A stretch of DNA of 21,041 bases from CAIPFQ01 sp035480615 (GTDB lineage: Bacteria > Chlamydiota > Chlamydiia > Chlamydiales > SM23-39). Both the position numbers and the translations under genes were made by a program. The DNA lies in the NCBI GenBank assembly GCA_035480615.1, contig DATIHO010000017.1, positions 1-21,041 of the forward strand, read 5' to 3'. Of the stretch, positions 7,467-15,313 are shown in pieces (positions within the stretch are counted from its first letter, which is position 1; every line of letters starts with the position of its first letter). The notes beneath the pieces are model-generated. The model did not search any database and was not told the DNA's origin. It saw only the letters and a list, made by a program, of their open reading frames with translations.

Positions 7467-8510
7467 ATGATTCCATCCAGGCTTATCCTTAAATCGGGAG
7501 AAATATTTTCCGGACTATCGCCAAGCTGGCAGCGAGAAGACTGTTTTGGAGAAGTAGTTTTTACAACCGGAATGACCGGATATGTGGAATCATTAACCGA
7601 TCCCTCTTTTGCAGGCCAAATCCTTGTGTTTACTTACCCGTTGATTGGCAATTATGCAGCGCCTGATAGGGCTCATTGGGAATCGGGAAAAATTCAGGCA
7701 AGCGGCGTAGTGATCGCCTCTTTGGCTCCTGACGTTTTTCATTGGAACCGCCAGATAGGATTTCTCCACTGGCTCCAAAAGGAAAAAATCCCTCTCATTA
7801 CTGATGTCGATACACGGGCTTTGACCAAGTTTTTAAGGAAAAAAGGCTCTTCTTTGGGGGCGATTTGCCGCGCGACCTCAAATCCCCTTTTCTTTCCCAA
7901 TCCCAACACCCAAAACCTTCTTGCAACAGTCAGTTCCAAAAAAACTCAAGTCTTTGGCAAGGGATCGAAAAGAGTCATTGCAGTCGATTGCGGGATGAAA
8001 GAGAACATTATGCGCTCTTTGCTGCGCTATCCTTTGGAAATCGTCCAAGTCCCCTATAATTATGATTACTCCGATGAACCCTTCGACGCCCTTTTTCTCT
8101 CAAATGGTCCAGGCGATCCAAAAAGAGCCACCGCTGTGATCTCTATTTTAAAAAAAGCGTTAAAAAGAGAAAAGCCCACTTTCGGCATTTGCCTGGGCGC
8201 TCAACTTTTAGCCTTGGCCATTGGAGCGAAAACGTATAAATTAAAATTCGGGCATCGCGGACAAAACCACCCCTGTCTTGATTTATCCCGCTCAAAAGCG
8301 CTGCTCACATCGCAAAATCATGGATATGCAATCGATGAAAAGAGTTTGCCCGATGATTGGCGCGCGACTTTCATCAGCTTAAACGATCGATCGCTGGAAG
8401 GAATCGCACACACATCGCTCCCCTTTTTCGCAGTTCAGTTCCATCCTGAAAGCTCGCCGGGGCCAATGGATGGAACCTATTTATTCGATCAATTTTACGA
8501 GATGCTATGA
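7467..8510 (+). CDS. carA: carbamoyl phosphate synthase small (glutaminase) subunit
   Basis: Class I glutamine amidotransferase subunit that passes ammonia to CarB in the first step of pyrimidine (and arginine) synthesis. The N-terminal domain begins SRLILKSGEIFSG and contains GEVVFTTGMTGYVESLTDPS. The GATase domain carries FLSNGPGDP, the nucleophile loop GICLGAQ with Cys242, a KFGHRGQNHPC segment, and HPESSPGP with His326 and Glu328 completing the triad. The residue two after Cys is Leu-Gly-Ala where many CarA proteins have Leu-Gly-His; Ala is tolerated across class I amidotransferases. It has 347 residues, slightly short but complete. An AAGG lies 4 bp before the ATG. Its stop overlaps the carB start as ATGA, indicating translational coupling. 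Confidence 0.95.
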   Translation: MIPSRLILKSGEIFSGLSPSWQREDCFGEVVFTTGMTGYVESLTDPSFAGQILVFTYPLIGNYAAPDRAHWESGKIQASGVVIASLAPDVFHWNRQIGFLHWLQKEKIPLITDVDTRALTKFLRKKGSSLGAICRATSNPLFFPNPNTQNLLATVSSKKTQVFGKGSKRVIAVDCGMKENIMRSLLRYPLEIVQVPYNYDYSDEPFDALFLSNGPGDPKRATAVISILKKALKREKPTFGICLGAQLLALAIGAKTYKLKFGHRGQNHPCLDLSRSKALLTSQNHGYAIDEKSLPDDWRATFISLNDRSLEGIAHTSLPFFAVQFHPESSPGPMDGTYLFDQFYEML

Positions 8511-11500
8511 ATAAGGTATTGATCCTAGGGTCGGGAGGGCTTCGCATCGGCCAGGCAGGCGAATTCGATTACTCCGGTTCTCAAGCGATCAAAGCCTTGA
8601 AGGAAGAGGGCATTCGAACCATCCTCATCAATCCAAATATCGCAACTGTTCAAACCGATGCCGAAATGGCCGACGAAGTCTATTTTCAGCCTCTCACTTC
8701 GCAAGCTTTAGAAAAAATCATCATAAAAGAACAACCAAACGGGATCCTTTTAAGTTTTGGCGGCCAAACCGCTTTGAATTTGGGGCTTGAATTGGAAGAG
8801 CTCGGGATTTTAAAAAAACATCATGTGAATGTGTTGGGTACTTCGGTGGAGACGATCCGCTTAACTGAGGATAGAGATCTTTTTAAAGCCAACTTGTCTC
8901 GTATTTCGATTTTGACGCCTCAAGCGATTGCTGTGAACAGCGTCCCTGAAGCGCTTGCCGCGGCCCGCAGCATCGGCTATCCCATCATGCTGCGTGCCGG
9001 ATTTTCCCTGGGCGGGCTCGGCTCCGGAAAAATTAATTCCGCGGAAGAATTAAAGGACAAAGCGGCCGCTGCGCTTATGGGAGCGTCTCAACTCCTCATC
9101 GAAGAGTATCTTTATGGTTGGAAAGAATTCGAGTATGAAATCGTGCGAGACCTGCATGATCAAACTCTTACGATTTGCAGCATGGAAAATCTCGATCCCA
9201 TGGGCATTCATACGGGCGAGAGCATCGTCGTAGCTCCAACGCAAACTTTGAGCAACTCCGAACATCAGCTTCTGCGCAATGTGGCCATCAGGGCCGCCCG
9301 TCATTTCAAGATTCAGGGAGAATGCAATATCCAGTTTGCCCTGAATCCCAAAACAGGCGAATACCGGGTGATTGAAATGAACGCGAGGCTCTCCAGATCC
9401 AGCGCTCTTGCCTCCAAAGCGACGGGCTATCCATTGGCGTTTGTCGCCGCCAAACTGGCTCTGGGTTTCAGGCTCGATCAAATTCCCAATGCGATTACAA
9501 AAAAAACCACCTCTTTTTTCGAACCAGCGCTCGATTACATCGTTGTAAAAATTCCTCGCTGGGACACTCAAAAACTCAAAAGCGCCGATCGGACCATTGG
9601 CACTGAAATGAAAAGCGTTGGCGAGGTCATGGCAATCGGCCGAACATTCGCCGAAGCATTGCAAAAAGGCATCCGGATGCTCAATATCGGTTCTTTCGGC
9701 ATTGAAGACCCTCCTGAACCCATGGACGATCTTCTCGATGAAATCCAAAAACCGACCGACCTGCGCATTTTTGCCCTCTATCAGTTCTTGCGCCAAGGAA
9801 CCGTAAAAGACGCTCAAACAATGTCCCAAATCGATCCCTGGTTTTTATCATCTATCCAAAATCTTGCTCAATTTGAAAACAGATTAAAAAAAGAAAACTT
9901 AAGCGCTTCGCTTGTAAAACAGGCAAAGCAGCTCGGATTCTCTGATCGCTCAATTGGAAAAATCAAGAAAATGACTGAAGAAGAGGTGCGCTCTTTTAGG
10001 TTAAGAAACGGGATCGTCCCGTTTGTCAAGCAAATCGATACGTTGGCCGGCGAATTCGACGCTGAGACCAATTATCTCTACATGAGTTATCAAGCCATCG
10101 AACATGACATCGCAAGATCGAAGACGCCCCCTCTTTTTATTCTCGGATCTGGTCCTTATTGTATCGGTTCTTCAGTGGAATTCGATTGGTGCGCCGTCAA
10201 TATGGCCAGGCATTTAAGAAAAAAAATGAAAGAAAAAGTGGTTTTCATCAACTCGAATCCCGAAACGGTCTCCACCGACTTCGATGAATCGGACAGGCTC
10301 TATTTCGAAGAGCTGACGCTGGAAAGAGTGCGTGATATCGCCGATTTTGAAGCCCCTAAAGGGATCATCGTCTCTGTCGGCGGACAGATCGCAAATAATT
10401 TGGCCTATCCTCTTGATTGCGCAAATTATCCCATCCTGGGAACGGCCGCCTCAATGATCGATCGCGCAGAAAACCGACATTCGTTTTCTTCGCTACTCTG
10501 CAAATTGGGCATCGATCAACCTGCCTGGCAACAAGCGACAACGCTGCAAAAAGCGGAAGAGTTTGCTCAAAAAGCGGGCTACCCCTTACTCATCCGCCCT
10601 TCTTATGTCCTATCAGGCGCTGCGATGAACGTTGTGTGGAGCAAAAGCGAATTGAAGCAATACTTAAGCAAAGCTGCGATTGTCTCTCCCAACCATCCGG
10701 TTGTCCTATCGAAATTCATCGAAAACGCAAAGGAATTCGAAATCGATGGAGTGGCGCAAAATGGAGACATTGCAGTTTCCGCAATCAGCGAACATGTGGA
10801 AAATGCAGGAGTGCATTCAGGCGATGCAACCCTTGTTTTACCGCCGCAACATCTTGACGCGGAAACCATCCGAAGAGGAAAAACAATTTGCGCGGCGATC
10901 GTAAAAGCATTACACATTTCCGGACCCTTTAATCTCCAATTCATCGCAAAAGACGATCAAATCAAAGTGATCGAATGCAATGTCCGCGCATCGCGCTCCT
11001 TTCCGTTTGTATCGAAGGTAACCCGGACCCATTTTATTCAAATCGCTGCGGAATGCATCTTGAATAAGTACAAAAAAAGAGCATTGGCCGCTCTTGACCT
11101 AAGTTGCGTGGGAGTGAAAACATCGCAATTTTCTTATAACAGGCTGAAAGGGGCAGATCCTATCGCAAGCGTTGAAATGGCATCAACAGGAGAAGTGGCT
11201 CATATCGGAAGCGGATACCTGGAGACTTTTTTTCTTTCCTGGCTTTCTACCGAACAAACACTCAAAGGAAAACGGCTGTTGATCAGCTGCTCTAAGAAAT
11301 ATCGCCTCAAACTTCTTGCCTCCCTCAAAATTTTAGATGCGAAGGGATGGGACATTTTTGCAACAGAAGGCATGCACGCCTTTTTGACCAGCCACGGAGT
11401 CGGCTCTACGCCAGTGTATAAAGTAGGTGAAAACCATGAGCCCAACATTGCAACTCTTATCACAAATCAAAAAATCGATTTGATTCTCAACCTTCCGGAA

Positions 11501-11677
11501 CTTAATGCAAAAAATGACAATAACGTGGGCTTTAAAATCCGGCGCTTCGCCATCGATCATCATATCCCGCTCATTACCAATTCAGAGATCGCCCAGATTG
11601 TGTTGCGATGCTTATGCGAACTCAATCTCTCTCTTCTTCCTGTCCGTTCTTGGAAAGAATTAACCCAGAAAGAATGA
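8507..11677 (+). CDS. carB: carbamoyl phosphate synthase large subunit
   Basis: Makes carbamoyl phosphate from bicarbonate, ammonia and two ATP. The duplicated ATP-grasp architecture is complete. The first half starts KVLILGSGGLRIGQAGEFDYSG and includes LNPKTGEYRVIEMNARLSRSSA. An oligomerisation region follows (about 400-540). The second half starts FILGSGPYCIGSSVEFDW near residue 543 and includes VIECNVRASRSFPFVSK. The C-terminal MGS-like allosteric domain runs from about residue 920 (GKRLLISCSKKYRLK... DLILNLPE... DHHIPLITN). The 1056 residues are close to the usual 1070. It overlaps carA by 4 bp, and its stop overlaps the preferred GT9 start as another ATGA. The MGS domain suggests nucleotide feedback, but the effector cannot be read from sequence alone. 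Confidence 0.97.
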   Translation: MNKVLILGSGGLRIGQAGEFDYSGSQAIKALKEEGIRTILINPNIATVQTDAEMADEVYFQPLTSQALEKIIIKEQPNGILLSFGGQTALNLGLELEELGILKKHHVNVLGTSVETIRLTEDRDLFKANLSRISILTPQAIAVNSVPEALAAARSIGYPIMLRAGFSLGGLGSGKINSAEELKDKAAAALMGASQLLIEEYLYGWKEFEYEIVRDLHDQTLTICSMENLDPMGIHTGESIVVAPTQTLSNSEHQLLRNVAIRAARHFKIQGECNIQFALNPKTGEYRVIEMNARLSRSSALASKATGYPLAFVAAKLALGFRLDQIPNAITKKTTSFFEPALDYIVVKIPRWDTQKLKSADRTIGTEMKSVGEVMAIGRTFAEALQKGIRMLNIGSFGIEDPPEPMDDLLDEIQKPTDLRIFALYQFLRQGTVKDAQTMSQIDPWFLSSIQNLAQFENRLKKENLSASLVKQAKQLGFSDRSIGKIKKMTEEEVRSFRLRNGIVPFVKQIDTLAGEFDAETNYLYMSYQAIEHDIARSKTPPLFILGSGPYCIGSSVEFDWCAVNMARHLRKKMKEKVVFINSNPETVSTDFDESDRLYFEELTLERVRDIADFEAPKGIIVSVGGQIANNLAYPLDCANYPILGTAASMIDRAENRHSFSSLLCKLGIDQPAWQQATTLQKAEEFAQKAGYPLLIRPSYVLSGAAMNVVWSKSELKQYLSKAAIVSPNHPVVLSKFIENAKEFEIDGVAQNGDIAVSAISEHVENAGVHSGDATLVLPPQHLDAETIRRGKTICAAIVKALHISGPFNLQFIAKDDQIKVIECNVRASRSFPFVSKVTRTHFIQIAAECILNKYKKRALAALDLSCVGVKTSQFSYNRLKGADPIASVEMASTGEVAHIGSGYLETFFLSWLSTEQTLKGKRLLISCSKKYRLKLLASLKILDAKGWDIFATEGMHAFLTSHGVGSTPVYKVGENHEPNIATLITNQKIDLILNLPELNAKNDNNVGFKIRRFAIDHHIPLITNSEIAQIVLRCLCELNLSLLPVRSWKELTQKE

Positions 11678-11697
11678 ATCCAGAAAGAATGAATTCA
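11653..11697 (+). repeat. three 15-bp tandem repeats across the carB/GT9 junction
   Basis: Units GAAAGAATTAACCCA, GAAAGAATGAATCCA and GAAAGAATGAATTCA begin at 11653, 11668 and 11683. The second unit contains the carB stop and the overlapping ATG (ATGA at 11674-11677). The third holds another in-frame ATG (11689). In the GT9 frame they read ERINP-ERMNP-ERMNS. Slippage in this tract could move or duplicate the start codon without a frameshift. Confidence 0.8.
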
Positions 11698-12726
11698 AGT
11701 TTCTCAGTGAAAAATTTACTCATTAAAGCCGCCCTTCGCTTCAGCCCAAAATGCGGGATGGATAAAACGCCTGCCAGAATTTTAGTTGTTGCGACAACCG
11801 CCATGGGAGATACTCTTTGGGCAACGCCTGCTATTGAATCGCTTCGCAAATCATTTCCCGATTGCCACCTGGCCGCTCTTACCTCTTCCATAGGCATGCA
11901 AATTCTCGGAAACAACCCAAATCTGGATCAGCTGTTTTTGCTCAAAGAGCCTCTCTTGCCCAGGTTGTGGCCGTTAAGAAAAGCTCTTGTGGCAGAAAAA
12001 TTTGACACGGTGCTCCTCTTTCACGCATCCCAGCGGCTCACCCTGCCCCTTTGCGCCTCTATTGGAGCTTCGACCATCGTCGGCACAGCGGGAATCAATA
12101 AAGGACTCGATTCCCTCTTAACTCACCCGCTTCCCAATCTCTATCAACACGAAATTGCGCGCAGACTGCAAATGGTGCAAACAATTGGCGGTCAAATTCA
12201 CTCTGAAACCCTCTCTTTTTTTCTAGAAGAAAAACAGCTCAAAAAAAAGGATCTTTGGGTAGCCCTTCACCCGGGATCAAAAGACTCTTTTAAAAGATGG
12301 CCGGAAACAAATTTTGGCGAACTGGGAGCGATGTTGCAAAAAAATCTCGGCTGCAACATCTTAATTACCGGCGGCGCAGGGGAAGAAAAACTCATGCAAA
12401 AAACAGCCTCCCTCATCCCGGGCGCCATCCTGGAACGAAATTTACCTCTCCGCTGTTTTGCAGCCCGCCTAAAGCAAATCGATCTTCTGGTGTGCAATGA
12501 CACCGGCCCTTTCCACCTCGCCGCGGCTGTAAAAACACCGGTGATTGGAATTTTTGCCGCAACGGACCCGTTTCTTTGCGGACCCTATAAAGCATCGAAT
12601 GCCATTGCGATCGCAAAAAAAAATTCCTGCACCCCTTGTCTCAAGAGAAAATGCCGCTCCCCTTTTTGCCTACTGCAAATTGGGACTTGTGAAGTTTATG
12701 ACGCTGCTATAAAAATGTTGCAATGA
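11674..12726 (+). CDS. GT9 family glycosyltransferase (lipopolysaccharide heptosyltransferase-like)
   Basis: Resembles ADP-heptose:LPS heptosyltransferases (GT9), cytoplasmic enzymes that extend LPS core. Seen: ARILVVATTAMGDTLWATPAIESLRKSFP at the N-terminal Rossmann domain, VALHPGSKDSFKRWPETNF and ILITGGAGEE opening the second domain, VCNDTGPFHLAAAVKTPVIGIF for the donor-binding site, and a Cys-containing tail SCTPCLKRKC...C seen in WaaF-like proteins. I chose ATG 11674 because it makes an ATGA overlap with carB, as carA and carB do. ATG 11689 is an alternative, and the frame is open upstream to 11608. The 350 residues are a full-length GT9. Chlamydial LPS normally lacks heptose, so the donor sugar is uncertain. 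It sits unexpectedly between carB and pyrB. Confidence 0.85.
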   Translation: MNPERMNSSFSVKNLLIKAALRFSPKCGMDKTPARILVVATTAMGDTLWATPAIESLRKSFPDCHLAALTSSIGMQILGNNPNLDQLFLLKEPLLPRLWPLRKALVAEKFDTVLLFHASQRLTLPLCASIGASTIVGTAGINKGLDSLLTHPLPNLYQHEIARRLQMVQTIGGQIHSETLSFFLEEKQLKKKDLWVALHPGSKDSFKRWPETNFGELGAMLQKNLGCNILITGGAGEEKLMQKTASLIPGAILERNLPLRCFAARLKQIDLLVCNDTGPFHLAAAVKTPVIGIFAATDPFLCGPYKASNAIAIAKKNSCTPCLKRKCRSPFCLLQIGTCEVYDAAIKMLQ

Positions 12727-12751
12727 CTTTAAGCACACTCACTTTCAAAAA

Positions 12752-12921
12752 AGACCTCTTGCGTCACCAAAGGTTCGTCGATTTTGAGGATTATTTTGGC
12801 CGATTTTCTTGTTTTTTTGAGGGGATAGTATACGAATGTTGATACAATCCCCTCAAAAAAACAAGAAAATCGGCTCAAAAGAACCTCAAAATCGACAGAA
12901 CTTTGGTGACGCAAGAGGTCT
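12752..12921. mobile_element. MITE-like palindromic element, copy A (contains the pyrB start)
   Basis: A 170-bp near-perfect inverted repeat with outer arms AGACCTCTTGCGTCACC (from 12752) and its complement ending at 12921. The inner stem 12800-12826 pairs perfectly with 12847-12873 (27 bp), leaving a 20-nt loop at 12827-12846. The loop contains the ATG of pyrB, and the flanking stem holds a GAGGGG that could serve as its ribosome-binding site. The subterminal arms match those of the element at 13850-14182 in opposite orientation (2 mismatches in 35 and 3 in 36 by hand count). A-rich flanks hide any target duplication. It has no coding capacity for a transposase, so it would be non-autonomous. 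Confidence 0.8.
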
Positions 12922-13822
12922 AAAGTCGAACCTCATTTCGATCGCAGACCTTGTAAAAGAGGATTTACATCTTGTCATCCAAACAGCTGCCGAGTTAAAT
13001 GTAGCGCCGCACAGCGACCTTTTCAAAGGTCTGATTCTTGCAAACTGTTTTTTTGAGCCGTCCACCAGGACCCGCCTCTCTTTTGAGACGGCAATGATCC
13101 GTGGAGGCGGTTCTACCATCGGATTTTCAGGCGTTGAAGGCATTTCCATAAAAAAAGAGGAATCGCTTTCGGATACGATCCGAACGATCGGCTCTTATGC
13201 AGACGTAATCGTGATCCGCCATCCTCAAGAAGGCGCTGCCCGAGAGGCTGCGAATGCGACTTCAAAACCTGTCATCAACGCGGGGGATGGGGCCAATCAA
13301 CACCCCACTCAAGCGCTTATCGATCTTTATTCGATTCAAACATGCCAAAACCGCCTTGACTCGCTCCATATCGCGATCGTCGGAGATTTGAAATTCGGCC
13401 GTACCGTGCATTCGTTATGCCAGGCGCTTGCGCATTTCAATGCGCGGCTCTATTTTGTGTCCCCTGAATCTCTTGCCCTCCCTGAACCCCTGGCAGACGA
13501 ACTCAAAAAACAGGGGGTCCAATTTTCTTACCATTCCCATTTCAAAGACGTGCTGCCAAAAATCGATATTTTTTATATGACCCGAATGCAAAAAGAACGT
13601 TTTTCTTCAGAAGAGGTGTTTACCTCAACTCCCTGGCGATTGCAAAAGGAGCACCTGGAAAGGGTCAAACCCAATTTTCGCATCCTCCACCCAATGCCAA
13701 GAGTCGATGAAATCGACCGGGAAATTGATGCGACTCCGTATGCGTACTATTTTCAACAAGCGGCGCATGGTACTTTAGTGCGCATGGCTCTTTTAGGCCT
13801 GATGTTGGGGCGGCTGCCCTGA
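12836..13822 (+). CDS. pyrB: aspartate carbamoyltransferase catalytic subunit
   Basis: Condenses carbamoyl phosphate with aspartate, the committed pyrimidine step, using the product of carAB. Similarity to E. coli PyrB is strong: SIADLVKEDLHLVIQTAAEL, the carbamoyl-phosphate loop FFEPSTRTRLSFETA, VIRHPQEGAAREA, INAGDGANQHPTQALIDLYS, IVGDLKFGRTVHSL, FYMTRMQKERF, HPMPRVDEID and YYFQQAAHGTLVRMALLGL. Family homology begins only at about residue 31 (SNLISIADL). Residues 1-28 are encoded by the right half of palindromic element A. ATG 12836 lies in the element's 20-nt loop, and no ATG, GTG or TTG occurs in frame between the element's end and the conserved region, so this start seems forced. No pyrI gene is visible next to it. 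A palindromic element separates its end from the convergent GT2 gene. Confidence 0.93.
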   Translation: MLIQSPQKNKKIGSKEPQNRQNFGDARGLKSNLISIADLVKEDLHLVIQTAAELNVAPHSDLFKGLILANCFFEPSTRTRLSFETAMIRGGGSTIGFSGVEGISIKKEESLSDTIRTIGSYADVIVIRHPQEGAAREAANATSKPVINAGDGANQHPTQALIDLYSIQTCQNRLDSLHIAIVGDLKFGRTVHSLCQALAHFNARLYFVSPESLALPEPLADELKKQGVQFSYHSHFKDVLPKIDIFYMTRMQKERFSSEEVFTSTPWRLQKEHLERVKPNFRILHPMPRVDEIDREIDATPYAYYFQQAAHGTLVRMALLGLMLGRLP

Positions 13823-13849
13823 ACCTCTCCGAATGAACCCATAACTTTA

Positions 13850-14182
13850 GAGGGTGTCTACAATGTGAGCTTCTGTCGATTTTTGAGTTCTTTTGAGCCG
13901 ATTTTCGATTCAAATTGTGGGGGTAATACCATTTATCAAAAATAATGTTCACTTTGGCAAGGAAGCTGCACAAATTTTTGTGTCTGGAGCGAGCGACCAT
14001 TGCCGAACGGCAAGGCGCGAGTGAAGACCAAAAATTTGTTGCAAAGCTGACGTAGCCAAAGTGAACATTATTTTTGATAAATGGTATAATATCAACTTTC
14101 GTATATGACCCCCACAATTTGAATCGAAAATCGGCCAAAATAATCCCAAAAATCGACGAAGCCTCACTTTGTAGACACCCTC
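13850..14182. mobile_element. MITE-like palindromic element, copy B (carries a nested second element)
   Basis: A 333-bp inverted repeat with ends GAGGGTGTCTAC and the exact complement GTAGACACCCTC, flanked by TTA at 13847-13849 and TTA at 14183-14185, a good candidate 3-bp target duplication. The subterminal arms (13871-13906 and 14126-14160) match those of copy A but in reverse orientation, and the two arms differ from each other in the same way in both copies. The middle is occupied by another palindrome with its own ends. IS5-type elements often have GAGGGTGT-like ends and 3-bp TNA duplications; that link is inference. It fills the only gene-free stretch longer than 300 bp, between the ends of pyrB and the convergent GT2 gene, where its stem could stop transcription from both sides. 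Confidence 0.8.
13927..14086. mobile_element. inner palindromic element nested in copy B
   Basis: A 160-bp inverted repeat with ends TACCATTTATC and GATAAATGGTA, flanked by TAA at 13924-13926 and TAA at 14087-14089 (candidate 3-bp duplication). The arms 13926-13958 and 14055-14087 are perfect complements over 33 nt. Pairing then continues with interruptions through a region rich in AAATTTTTG/CAAAAATTT and a small central hairpin TTGCCGAACGGCAA. Its sequence is unrelated to the outer element, so it seems to have inserted into it later. Confidence 0.72.
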
Positions 14183-15307
14183 TTAGGTTTGTAGTTTGAG
14201 CAATGGAAATTCACGATTTTGAATCGTTTGTTTGCGCCACCATTCAGGCAAGGTTTTGAGTTTAAGCAGTTGATTGCAATAGCGTAGCGACTCTTCATAA
14301 TGATTCGCATAGTAAGAGCAAATCGATAATTGAAAAAGAAGGCCATACTGATCAATCCAATCCATATTAAACAATGCATCTTTTTCCACAGGTTTTTTAT
14401 GCGAAAAAGCTGTCTTTATAAATTCATAAGATTTGACGTATTCTTCTTCTTGATTCCAAATTTCAGCCAAATAATAGACCGGCTCCAAGCGGTGAGGACG
14501 AAATCGATGAGCGTCTAATAACGCCTCAACCACTACATTATTTGACAAACCCATTTTTTTTAACATCAAAGCGCTTTGTAATTTTGCCCAAAATGTCTCC
14601 TCTACCCAGCCCCCCATCGCAATCCGCTTTTGAAACCACTGAAGCGCTTTGCCTGGCTCATCCGCATCCCGATAGCTTTCAGCAAGATAAAAAGCATAAC
14701 GGCCATTCGTTGGATTTTCTTCCAACGCCTTTGTCAAAAGAGCGATATTTTTTAGAAATTTTTGCTTTGGATCTTTATGACTGGCTCCCCCTTCTAAAGA
14801 AACATATTTCACGTTAGAAAGGACATCTGATGAAACCGGCTGAGGAGCATCCAGATATTCATGCGTCACCCCCACCCATTTCCAGGGAACATCAGACCTT
14901 ACAAGCTGCGGTTTTAGATAGCTGAATTCTTCGGTTCCTCGCCACATCATGTACATGTCAGCTGTAAGTTCCTCAAAATGAGGCTCTCCTTCGAAACGCA
15001 ACACATCATCCGCATCCATGAACAGGATATAATCACCGTGTCCTTGAGCAAGTTCAAGCGCCTGATTGCGATTGATTTCGAAATTTTTCCAAGGCCTGTG
15101 GTGCAATTCTCCAGGAATGTTCCCTAAAAAAGATCTGATGATCTGTTGGGTTCGATCCTTGGAACCCGTATCGACGATGACCCAATAATCAATCACTTCG
15201 TTTACTGAGGAGAGGCACCGTTCGATGACATCTTGCTCATCTTTTACAATCATATTTAAACAGATTTCAACTTTCGAAAAAAGTAAACAAGGAAAGCATA
15301 AACACAT
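14183..15307 (-). CDS. GT2 family glycosyltransferase with C-terminal TPR-like repeats
   Basis: A GT-A fold glycosyltransferase. From ATG 15307 the protein starts MCLCFPCLLFSKVEICLNMIVKDE, where a short hydrophobic stretch runs into the first GT2 strand. VDTGSKDRT (about 45-53) is the nucleotide-binding loop, and FMDADD (about 97-101) is the metal-binding DXD. An NRNQALELA helix between them is typical of the SunS/TPR-linked GT2 group. The C-terminal half has helical repeats (YAFYLAESYRDADEPGKALQWFQ, PVYYLAEIWNQEEEYVKSYEF, YANHYEESLRYCNQLL). It has 374 residues. The frame stays open upstream to 15499, but that part overlaps the divergent gene and reads as its antisense. The stop codon TAA coincides with the candidate TTA target duplication of copy B. 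Acceptor unknown. Confidence 0.83.
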   Translation of the reverse strand: MCLCFPCLLFSKVEICLNMIVKDEQDVIERCLSSVNEVIDYWVIVDTGSKDRTQQIIRSFLGNIPGELHHRPWKNFEINRNQALELAQGHGDYILFMDADDVLRFEGEPHFEELTADMYMMWRGTEEFSYLKPQLVRSDVPWKWVGVTHEYLDAPQPVSSDVLSNVKYVSLEGGASHKDPKQKFLKNIALLTKALEENPTNGRYAFYLAESYRDADEPGKALQWFQKRIAMGGWVEETFWAKLQSALMLKKMGLSNNVVVEALLDAHRFRPHRLEPVYYLAEIWNQEEEYVKSYEFIKTAFSHKKPVEKDALFNMDWIDQYGLLFQLSICSYYANHYEESLRYCNQLLKLKTLPEWWRKQTIQNREFPLLKLQT

Positions 15308-15313
15308 AATAAG

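Noticed and set aside
9050..9829. 259-residue minus-strand ORF inside carB
   Set aside because: It is antisense to the highly conserved first half of carB and has no recognisable domain; it is a shadow of the coding strand.
10417..10857. 146-residue plus-strand ORF in another frame of carB
   Set aside because: It overlaps the conserved second ATP-grasp half and has a low-complexity, Arg/Cys-rich composition typical of a shifted frame.
13665..14167. Minus-strand ORFs over the pyrB end and element B
   Set aside because: They arise from reading through the palindrome arms and antisense of pyrB; no domain and no ribosome-binding site.
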